Positions 55,850 to 64,000 of a DNA stretch of 64,000 nucleotides are shown one piece after another. Source of the stretch: Rhodosporidiobolus odoratus. Lineage: Eukaryota; Basidiomycota; Microbotryomycetes; Sporidiobolales; Sporidiobolaceae. The stretch spans positions 1,550,001-1,614,000 of the forward strand of contig JAOANU010000002.1 in assembly GCA_034387635.1 (NCBI GenBank), read 5' to 3'. The notes beneath the pieces are model-generated. The model saw nothing but the letters and a program-made list of their open reading frames with translations. It had not been told where the DNA came from and made no database searches. Position 1 is the stretch's first letter, and every line of letters begins with the position of its first letter. Made by a program: the position numbers and the translations under genes.

Positions 55850-56846
55850 GGCGGACGTCGGCTACTCCTTGACGACTTGGGAAGGGAAGCTCGAGGGGGA
55901 GGTAAGCTCGGTGCAGAGGCAGACAGAAGACAAACAAGCAACGAGAGCAAGGGGGGAGCCGTCGGTGTGAACAGGAATATAGTCAAAATCAGATTACATA
56001 GGACAGCCCCCTTGGCCGCGCACAAGCTCTTGAACGTGCGGGTACGATGCTGCACGTTCTGCTCGAGACGTCTAGAAGGCGGCCCCGTTCGACGGCCAAG
56101 ACAGGGAAGAGAAGAAGAAAAGCCAAGGCGAGGTGCCGGCTGTGGGGTAAAATAGCAGGTCGAAACTCGGGATTGCCAGCGTGACGAGGGTTGAAGTGTG
56201 GCTGCGTGTGACGTGTACGCTAGGACGAACGTGACGGTGTCGCACGAGCTGCACTTCAAGGTAGAGGCGCACGGGCGGGTTCGGTAAAGAGACGAAGAAA
56301 AGACGAGCTTGGCGGGCGAGGGCCGACCTCGAAGGTCCTGGAGGGGCAGGGCAGGGGCACGTTGTCTACCTTTACATGTAGGCGCACCATTGCGGCCGTA
56401 GCGCACCTTCGCGCGGCACCCAACACACGGCAGAGGGCGAGATGGGGTGCCCAGACGAGGAAAGTATATAAGCAGAGATAGGCAATGGCGCGCTATGCGG
56501 GCAGCGATTGCCCGTGCTATTGCTTGTATCCAGTTGATCGAGCGCATGGGTGAGCCCTTTGATGCCCTAGAGCGCAGGAGACGGGGAAGGGTTGTCGAGG
56601 ATGTTCAAAGGATTGATGAGGAGATGGCGAGTGCGCTGGCGGCGTGGATCAGTGCCGGCGGGGCGGCTGTGACAGCAGGGAGCCATGTGAAGCTTTCGAT
56701 GTCTTTGCGTCGCGGCTAGCGAGAGTGTGAGGTGTTCAATGTCAATTCTTCATCCGACCCCCCTCCCCTTGACATTGACCCACACCTGCTCACACTCCTG
56801 AAGGCACTTTCGATACGCTCAAACCCTCTGCACGTCGCCTAGTATC
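55850..56846. promoter_or_regulatory. Divergent region PHO89 / Rad51-like gene
   Basis: About 1 kb between divergent start codons. It contains TATATAA at 56465-56471, one of the few clear TATA-like boxes in the window, 24 nt before a short open frame (next entry). The rest is GC-rich without recognised content. Confidence 0.45.
56495..56719 (+). CDS. Possible small protein (74 aa), weakly supported
   Basis: Open frame MRAAIARAIACIQLIERMGE ... ending SLRRG. It is predicted to be helical and Ala/Arg-rich, and sits just behind TATATAA (56465-56471). It has no recognised relatives and no intron. It may equally be a leader segment of the gene starting at 56847, from which it is separated by 127 bp. 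Kept only because promoter-like sequence and frame coincide. Confidence 0.22.
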   Translation: MRAAIARAIACIQLIERMGEPFDALERRRRGRVVEDVQRIDEEMASALAAWISAGGAAVTAGSHVKLSMSLRRG

Positions 56847-58301
56847 ATGTCGGAACTGGCCAAACTACTCCCGCCGTTGTTCCCGGACGAGGATCACTCG
56901 CTCGCTTTGGACGCTCTCATTTCATTCTCGATAACCACCGGTGCTCTCCAGTCTCTACTTTCCTTCTCAATCACTTATTTACTCATATCTCTTGCAGCGT
57001 AGCCGATGCCCTTCTTTCAACCTCTTCGATTCCCCCACATCCATCTCTCCCACCGCAACTCTTCACCCGCCTAAAACGTACACTCGCAACCCACCTCTCC
57101 GCTCCCTCGTCCAGTGGAGCATACCTCCTCGAGTCTGCCTCTTCGCAACGCACCAAACAACCCCAACGATTCTCGACCAGCCTGGAAGAATTGGACGACC
57201 ACCTCGGAGGAGGGTTTGGGTTGGGAGATGTGGTTGAAGTGTGTGGGACCAGACAGAGTGCGAGGACCGTTGTGGTCATGTATGCTACTTTGTTGCATCT
57301 GTTGCTACATGGGGATAAGAGGGCTGCGTGGCTTGACACGGGCGGAGGCGGGTTCGATGCCTTTCGTTGCCTCGCCATTTTACGAGACGTCCTCATTCCC
57401 CGCATCATCTCTCTTGGGGGATCCTTCGCAAATGAAGAGACGGGGCAGATGCCGACCGCCGAGGAATTAGCGATCAGTGTTTTGGATAGGTTGGCGGTGA
57501 CAAGAGTTGGGAAGGCGGGAGATGCGTTGGATGTGCTGGTTCATGAGACCAAGGTGGAAAAGGAGGAAAAGTTGGACTGGGTCGTTGTGGACCAGGTGGA
57601 TGCGCTGCTCGGCGGGGTGGCACTGGCGGGAAGTTCGGCTCAGGGTAAGCTGACTCGGGTTCTTCACCATTTCTGTTCCGGCAACATTAAAGTGACCACC
57701 GTGTATATCCCTACTTCGCCCGGCAGGACAAGCATCTCTAGTCTCCTTTTTTCGTCGTCTCAGCTCTCTCGCCCAATCAAGCACCCTGCCGCTCGTTATC
57801 CTCGTGCCTCCAGCCTTTCCCACTCCCTTTCGAGATAGCTGGCTAACCTTCCATCGGGTGCAGGTAGTAACCTCCGCTACCCCCACGCCTCTCCCGCGAT
57901 CCTCCGCCACCGGAGCCCCTCAGAAGCAACCAGCCCAACCACCCCCTCTCTCTTCCCTTCCGCTCTCTCACGCGCTCAAACCTTCCCTCGGACCTACCTA
58001 TACCTACCTCGTGGACATATCTCTCTTGCTCTTACCTGCCGAACCGCTATTCGGTCCAGTCGCTGGAACTGAGCATGCGCCCGGAATAAACGATGGCAAG
58101 GATGGGAGAGACGTGAAGAGGTTTTTAGTTGAGGTTGGACGGAATAAGAGAGGGAGATGTGGGGGGTTGGTTGGGTTTCAGCTAGTGAGTCGTTCTTTCC
58201 TCTCTCTCTACAGATGGTCAGGAAGGGTGAGGACTGAACTAGACTCCTTCTTTATGGGTGGACAGGAAGGAGGCGTCAAATTGGAGGAGCTGCATGAGTA
58301 G
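56847..58301 (+). CDS. Rad51-paralogue-like recombination protein (RAD51D type) with degenerate Walker A
   Basis: RecA-fold protein of homologous recombination. The start at 56847 gives MSELAKLLPPLFPDEDHSLA, a short N-terminal helical part, then an exon with RFSTSLEELDDHLGGGFGLG, which matches the STG...LDxLLGGG(L/I)..G entry to the RecA core. The Walker A position reads EVCGTRQSARTVVVM, with Arg where Lys is expected. The Walker B position reads KLDWVVVDQVDALLGG. A later exon carries SYTYLVDISLLLLP, similar to the C-terminal strand of RAD51D/XRCC2, and the tail ends GGVKLEELHE. Gene order gives no further hint. RAD51D is the best guess; XRCC2-like or Rad55/57-like divergence is possible. Four exons or more. 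Confidence 0.68.
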
Positions 58302-58619
58302 GTATGTAAGAAAGAAAATTCCTGGCCCGGTGTGCATCGTAAACTCGGAGTGAGTGCCGCCCGGGTTGTCAAGTCATCAAATTGAGCGTCAATCTTGCTG
58401 ACGGGCGCAAACGAGAAAAACGCAAGAAGCTGGGTTTTCTCGCACGATTTGTGGTGGCCTCGCGTCTCCTCCCCTTGTCCGTCTGGCTCGTGCGAAGGGT
58501 GAGATTTTGCAAACCAGCCTGTATCGAATCAGGGCTTGTCGGGTTTAACCAACTCGGTCCCTCGCCGTAAGAGCACGGCTTCCTCCTCATACCCAAACTA
58601 CTCTGCTCGATCAGCATAT

Positions 58620-60098
58620 ATGGGAAAGATCAGCACCCAGCCCAGTCTCTCACACCCTGTACACCTGCGGAGCGGGTTCTACGCCCTCCCCCTCGTTCTC
58701 GCTTCTTCTGAAACCGTTCATCTCTTCGTCCGACTTCACACTTCCGCCTCGAGCTCATCTGGCTCAAGCGATGAAGAACAGCAAGACGCCGGGTCGTCAA
58801 GCAGTAAACAACTGTTCGTGACGGGGCTACCGTTGGGAACCAGTGAGAAGGGATTAAAAGCGGCATTCGGACGGGTATGGGCATGCGGGACTAGTGCGAC
58901 TGAAGGGCAGGGAGAAGGCAAGACAGCGTTCAAAGTCAAGAAAGTCCAGCTTCTTCCCTATACCACCGGTCAAGCGAGTTACACCCTCGAGTCTCAACAA
59001 TTAGCTCTCGCCTCTTCCTCCTCCTCTTCCGACATCTCTCCTCTCTTCGACCTCGAAGCTCTCTCTGCCTGCTCTCTTTCCTCCCCAACCAACTCCCCTG
59101 CCCAGTCCGCAATCGTCACCTTCACCTCGCCTCCTCCGTTCCCCCCTCCCCCGTACCCTCCAGCAACCCTCAACCTCCCACCTCCAACTTCCTTCCTCAC
59201 CCTCTCTGCCGGCCGACATGCCGCAGCCAGACCTCACAAGAGTCTCGTGACCGCCCACGTCGACTCGTGGATGGCCGCGTTCGACCAACGCAAAAAGGCA
59301 GAATTGCCAGAGGGGTACAACCCCGCTACTGTTGCTGCAGCAGCGATGGCGGAGGCGGGGGGTAAGAAGAAGACAAAGAAGAACAAGAGGAAGGAGCAAG
59401 ATGTAGGACCTCTACCTGGTTCAGCGGCTGAAGCTCTCGCCCGTCACGCGGCTCTTCAAGCCAAGTATCGAGACAAAGCCTTCAATCCGGATGAGATGGC
59501 CGAGGAGGAATGGCAGACGGTTAATAAAGGCGGGAGGCATGGGAAGAGTTTGTTACCTACTGGGGTTACTCCTGGGGTTGGGGGGTATGGAGGGGTCAAT
59601 GTCAAGGTTGCGAAGGCTGTTAAGGGGAGTGAGTTGGGGGAGAAGGAGAGGGAGGCGGGGGTTAGGAAGATCGTTGGGGATGGGTTTTATAGGTTCAATA
59701 GGGCAGAGGGGAGGAGGAAAGGTTCGTTCAAGTCTCTCTCTCTCTCTCTTTTTACTCTCGTCCTACGTTGTTTGCGAACTCTTCTCTTTCTTTTCCGACC
59801 TTATCGCGCCTTTCCCTCCCTGTCGATTTAATGACGCTCTCTCTCGTTCACTCATTGATTTCACTGCCTTGTATTTCCTACTGAAAACTCGCTATCCCGG
59901 GCGCGCGCAGAACTCACCGCGCTCAAATCTCGATTCGAAGAAGATAAAAGACGGGTCGACCATCTCCGCTCGGGCGGAGGAGGTGGGAGGGGTCGAGGAG
60001 GATTTGCTCATGGAGGCGGTGGAGAAGGGAGAGGGAGAGGCGGTCGAGGGGGAGGGGGAGGAGGGGGGAGGGAGGGAAGGGCGTTCAAGCCGTATTGA
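58620..60098 (+). CDS. RRP7: Ribosomal RNA-processing protein 7
   Basis: Nucleolar factor of the UTP-C module in small-subunit (18S) processing (family knowledge). The start at 58620 gives MGKISTQPSLSHPVHLRSGF, then YALPLVLASSETVHLFVRLH. An RRM-like part starts KQLFVTGLPLGTSEKGLKAA and contains a long low-complexity insertion. The Rrp7 C-terminal domain reads LVTAHVDSWMAAFDQRKKAE ... EEEWQTVNKGGRHGKS, then IVGDGFYRFNRAEGRRK. After one intron come ELTALKSRFEEDKRRVDHLR, an RGG-rich stretch (GGRGRGGFAHGGGGEGRGRG) and the conserved end FKPY (TGA 60096-60098). The Gly/Arg insertion before FKPY is longer than in yeast Rrp7. The Met codons upstream in the same frame (58536) are taken as leader. Confidence 0.93.
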
Positions 60099-61052
60099 GG
60101 AAGCAATGGTTCGCAAGACTCTTCATTCGCAACACGAGACGCAGAATGGCAGGCTATGGGTCGGCTCGTTTGCACTGGCATCGTTGACTGTATGGTCACA
60201 ATCGCTGCACCGCCTGAGAAGAAGAACGGAAGAAAAAAGGAAACGTTGTGTCTCTCCTGAATCCGGATCAGATCTGGGCTGGGCGCTGTGGCGCTGCTCC
60301 GACGGCGGAAGCAGTAGAAGTCGCGACAACTGCGTCGAGCGCCACGGAGAGCACCCAGTCGACCTCGAATCGGAGAACACGGCGAGAGAGATCGCAGAGC
60401 AGAGCATGCCGGATTGACTGCTTCTATATACCTCGCCAGCATGTCGAGGGCGAGGGAGTCAAGGAGATGGATTCCAGAGACGAACTGCAGTTGATCGGCG
60501 GACAGAAAACAAACCCGTCAACGCGTTCTTTACGCGTCTTGTCGCGATTCTCACCGACAACTTCTCCCTCTCGTTCTTGTCCCCTCGATTTGTCTGCATC
60601 TGACCTCTTTGTCGCTCATTCTCTACGCTTGTGTATACCTAGCGCATCCAGCGCACCACCTGTAGCGCACCTTATCGCTCTCTCGCCCTTTTATACTCCC
60701 TCCTCGCCTCAACACGAGGCAACACCAGGCGCGCCCTTCAAACGGTCAGTTTCTCCCATCACATCCACGCCGAGGCGAACGAGTAGGGCTGACTAGCTCG
60801 AGAGTACACAGAGTACAGCTCGCTTGTGTATCCGCAGGTCGGAAACGCGCTCGACAAGCAGCAGAGACGGGATCTACACTCTTCAAGGAGGAGTTCGCGT
60901 TTGTCGGCTCTGCAGGTGCGTTGGACGCGTTCTTCGGAGCGCCCAGGGCTCGAGAGAGTATTCTGACTCTGTTACTGTCGCAGCCGCGCTCTAACATCTT
61001 GACAGCGCGTCTTTGCCCCCGTCTTTCCTCGACCCCACCCCCTTCATTCGAC
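60099..61052. other. Intergenic, no gene seen
   Basis: RRP7 3' flank and AXL2-like promoter. A frame at 60248-60796 is low in complexity. Frame 60921 joins the next gene in phase but precedes its signal peptide, so it is read as leader. Confidence 0.4.
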
Positions 61053-64000
61053 ATGCCGCACCCGGTCAACTCCCGCTGTGGTCTCGCCTCTCTCTTCCTC
61101 GCCCTTCTCGTGACATTCGCTCGCGCCGCCCCCTCGCCGCCGAACCTCGTCTACCCCCTCCAAGCCCAACTCCCTCCCGTCGCTCGAGTGCACCAAACAT
61201 TCACCTGGTCCCTCCTCCCCGGCACCTTCAACGCCTCGTCCGGATCTACCCTCGCTCTCAGCTCTCGCTCTCTTCCGTCGTGGTGCGACTTCGATGCCGT
61301 TAGCGAGACGTTCACCGGTCTTCCTGGAACTGAAGATTTGGGACAAACCGTCGTTACCGTTACCGCGAACGTCTCTGGCCTGGCGACCGGTCAGAGCGAC
61401 TCTTTCACACTCCTTGTTCTCGACCCGGCCGAAGACCCGGCACCCTACGTTCGCCTTCCCCTGGCTGACCAGCTCGCCTCGGCTGCTGCCAAGTCGGGAG
61501 GAGGGACCCTCACGCCCGATGGCGCGCTCAAAGTACCCCCACAATGGAGCTTCTCGTTCGGGTTCCAGCAGTACACCTTCGAAACGGCCTCGGGCAACAG
61601 TATCTTCTACCAAGCTCACGAGGAAGGGACGACGTCCCTCCCGAGTTGGATGAGCTTCGAGAATGGGACGGTCACCTTTGACGGGCTCGCACCACTCACA
61701 GAGGGAGAACACTTGATCACACTCTTCGGTAGTGATCGATACGGGTACGGGGACGTGCAGCAGACTTTGAAGATTGTGGTCGCGCAGCATTCGTTTGAAT
61801 TGCTCGGAGCGATGGCGGCTGAAGTGAATGGGTCGACGGTCCTTCCCGACCTTCTGGCGACGCCTGGTGGACCAGTCAACTACACGATTCCGTTGACCGA
61901 CTTCCGCATCGACAACTCCTCCATCACTGCCGCAAACCTCACCTCCGTTCAAGCCAATTTCGCCTTCTCGAACCTTACCTTCCTCTCTCTCGACTTCCCT
62001 TCGCTCACGATCACGGGCGATATCCCGTCCACGTTCGAGACCAGCGAGCTTCCCATCCCCCTCACCTTCGTCGATCAGTACAACTCCAGCCTCCAAACCA
62101 ACCTAACCCTCTCCATCACTCCCTCAATCTTCGATGCGTCCCTCTTCCCCCAAACCATCAACGTTCAACAAGGGAAACCTTTCTCTCAATCCCTCATCCC
62201 GTTTTTCGACGAGTCCACCTCTCCCTCCTCGTCGCGCTCTCGTCGTTCTCGCTTAAAACGCGCCTCCAACCGTCCTGACGCCGCGTTCACGGCATCGATC
62301 TCTCCCTCAGAAGCCTCTCAATGGCTTAGCTTCTCGCCGACCGATCTTACCCTCTCCGGAACTGCCCCTTCTAGCATCCCTTCTTACGAAAACGCCACCG
62401 TTGAAATCCTCGCGGCCCCCCTCTCTTCTTCTTCCTCCTCCGCGATCAGTCGCGCACAATTCATCTTTGCCGTCGTCTCTTCGGCTACCAATACGACTAC
62501 GACGCACCCTCACCATCCGGGTTCACATCAGGGTCTTTCGCACTCTGCTCAACTGGGCCTCGGGCTCGGGTTGGGCCTTGGAGGTGGATGGATCCTTTTG
62601 GGGTTGTTGGTGTTCTGCTGTCTGAAGAAGAGGAAGGAACGGAATGCGGGTCAGGGGGAGAAGGAGAGGAAGATGAGGCGGGATACGAGTCAACAGCTTG
62701 GGGCTTATTCGCCTAACCCGGCGACGGAGGTGAGTACGCTCGTAGCGTCTCAGGGTGGGTCATCAGGCGGACAGGGTGGGGAGAAGATGGAGAAAGAGGC
62801 GACGGGGAGCAGCAGTGGAGGAGGAGGTGGAGGACTCGCTCCCCCGATTCCGGGTTCAGAGGGAATGGCCCTTCCTTTCCACCTGCGTCAACAGAATCAG
62901 CAGCACCAACAGTCCAAGCCCCCTGCGAGTAGGTTCGGGATGATGGGCGCGTTGTTCCGCTCTGAATCGGGATGGTCGACCAAGTTGATGGGGAAGGCCA
63001 AGACGCAACAGGGAGCAGGGGGAGCGAGGAAGGAAGACGTTTCTTACCCTCGTCCTGCTCTGCCCGCCGACTCGAGTCTCTTTGGACTTGGGATCGACGG
63101 CGAGGACCAAGGGGATCAACCTCAGAGGGTGGTGATTATCTCTGGCGGCGACGACACCGACGGACGACGAACCACCTACCGTGAGAACTCAGACGGTTCA
63201 AGAGGTGGCGCTCAAACACCTAGCAGCAGCGAAGGCGCAGCAAGCGGTAGTCGACGAGGACCAGCTGTGGGCCGGAACGGTCGCGTCTCGAGTTGGCAAT
63301 CGGGCGGTTCCTCCTCCCTCTTTTACAGTGACCGGTCCGGCTCCGCCGCTTCCCCCGCACCTTCTTCGCCTCACTCTCGCGCTTCTCCAGCTCCGTCTAG
63401 CCGGAATGGTCAGAATCGCCCGCCGAGCATTCCGTATAGGAGGCGAGATTTCCTTCCCCTCCCCATCAGATCTCCCAACGCTTCGCCCAATTCGAGCCCG
63501 GTCCCGAGTCCAACGAGGGATACGTACGATATCACTGAGGCGGAGATGGAGATGGAGGAGCCGTTTTATAGGCATGAGGCGAGTTTGAAGAGGGATGTTA
63601 GTGGAGGAAGCGGGAGTGGAAGTGGGAGTGGGGCGAGTGGGGGGATTAGGATTGTAGGGAGTCATAGTGGCTCGAGTGGTGCAGCGAGTGGACCGTACGA
63701 GGAAGATGGGGTGGGCGAGCTGCCTCACGTTGGGAGTTTCCAGCAATATTCTTCGGTGCGTTTTGGTTTTTCCCCTTCCTCGCCTCTTCGCGCGTAGTTG
63801 GCATGGGACATCTTCATGGCCGCCTTTTCTGACCTCTCGTTCGTCCTTCGCTACAGCCCTCTCATTCTGGCTCTTACCCCTCAACCACCGCCTCCGCTGC
63901 TTCTCTCGCTCCGCGTCTCGTCCCCTTCACCAACAGGCGCCAACCTCCTCCTTTCACTCGTCACATGACTTCACAGTCTTCTCTTCGTGCCCGTGGGCTG
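61053..64000 (+). CDS. AXL2: Axl2-like cadherin-domain type I membrane protein, 3' end outside window
   Basis: Cell-surface landmark-type protein; in ascomycete yeasts Axl2/Bud10 marks axial bud sites and works with septins (family knowledge, not proven here). The start at 61053 gives MPHPVNSRCGLASLFLALLV with cleavage expected after TFARA. Two dystroglycan-type cadherin-like repeats follow, with family blocks SLPSWCDFDAVSETFTGLPG and SLPSWMSFENGTVTFDGLAP, and many N-glycosylation sites (NFT, NLT, NTT). A membrane helix lies near 62560-62640 (GLGLGLGGGWILLGLLVFCC), then KKRKER. The long Ser/Gly/Pro-rich cytoplasmic tail includes RREN-like basic patches. A first intron appears at 63756-63856, after which the tail frame runs off the right edge. 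Confidence 0.88.

Noticed and set aside
60248..60796. 182-codon frame between RRP7 and the AXL2-like gene
   Set aside because: Low-complexity Ser/Arg/Thr content and no splice support; read as UTR/promoter.
60921..61052. Upstream Met for the AXL2-like gene
   Set aside because: It would bury the signal peptide that begins at 61053.
1..64000. tRNA, rRNA, CRISPR arrays or bacterial operon signals
   Set aside because: No cloverleaf or A/B-box pair was recognised by eye, no spaced repeats of CRISPR type, and the gene structure is eukaryotic. A tRNAscan run would be decisive for tRNAs.

Overview
The window is nuclear DNA of a basidiomycete fungus. It is GC-rich, most genes are cut by many short introns (about 50-100 nt, GT...AG, often with a CTNAC-like branch site), and the proteins are fungal types: Ysc84, an Ena-type sodium ATPase, Gwt1, an Axl2-like protein and a FunK1-type kinase. 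The base composition, intron density and presence of Argonaute suggest a Pucciniomycotina yeast lineage such as the Microbotryomycetes. That placement is an inference. Gene spans below run from start codon to stop codon and include introns, and splice sites were read by eye.

Layout. 1-1479 (-) is a TMEM33/Pom33 ER-nuclear envelope protein that leaves the left edge. 1986-3254 (-) is a Ras2-type GTPase with a 10-nt microexon. 5823-8476 (-) is a large disordered protein of unknown function. 9252-10358 (-) is the complex I subunit NDUFS3, divergent from GWT1 (10527-12610, +). 12857-15879 (-) is YSC84 (SYLF + SH3), divergent from the nucleoporin SEH1 (16209-18167, +).

18.3-22.1 kb is accessory in character. 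It holds a duplicated promoter/start fragment of a gene lying 19 kb away, a TA-flanked non-autonomous DNA transposon with 18-bp terminal inverted repeats, and a FunK1/Crinkler-like gene that joins a nuclease-like region to an atypical kinase.

22784-32911 (-) looks like one multi-spanning membrane-protein gene split by a young 6.8-kb Ty3/gypsy retrotransposon (24643-31425). The element has 390-bp LTRs differing at 3 sites, a textbook -1 gag-pol slip site, a polypurine tract, and one in-frame stop just before the integrase zinc finger.

33.3-39.6 kb carries a Ups/PRELI lipid-transfer protein, mitochondrial ribosomal protein mL43, an unknown gene interrupted by an in-frame TAG, and a divergent unknown gene. 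40014-44996 (+) is an Argonaute with an apparently complete DEDD slicer tetrad. 46672-51467 (+) is an ENA sodium P-type ATPase, convergent with a PHO89 sodium/phosphate symporter (52814-55849, -). A truncated extra copy of part of PHO89 lies between them. 56847-58301 (+) is a Rad51-paralogue-like ATPase with a degenerate Walker A. 58620-60098 (+) is RRP7. From 61053 to the right edge is an Axl2/cadherin-like membrane protein.

Functional links: ENA and PHO89 together could cycle sodium (phosphate uptake against sodium export). Argonaute is a plausible defence against elements such as the retrotransposon found here. Most other genes are housekeeping and unrelated.
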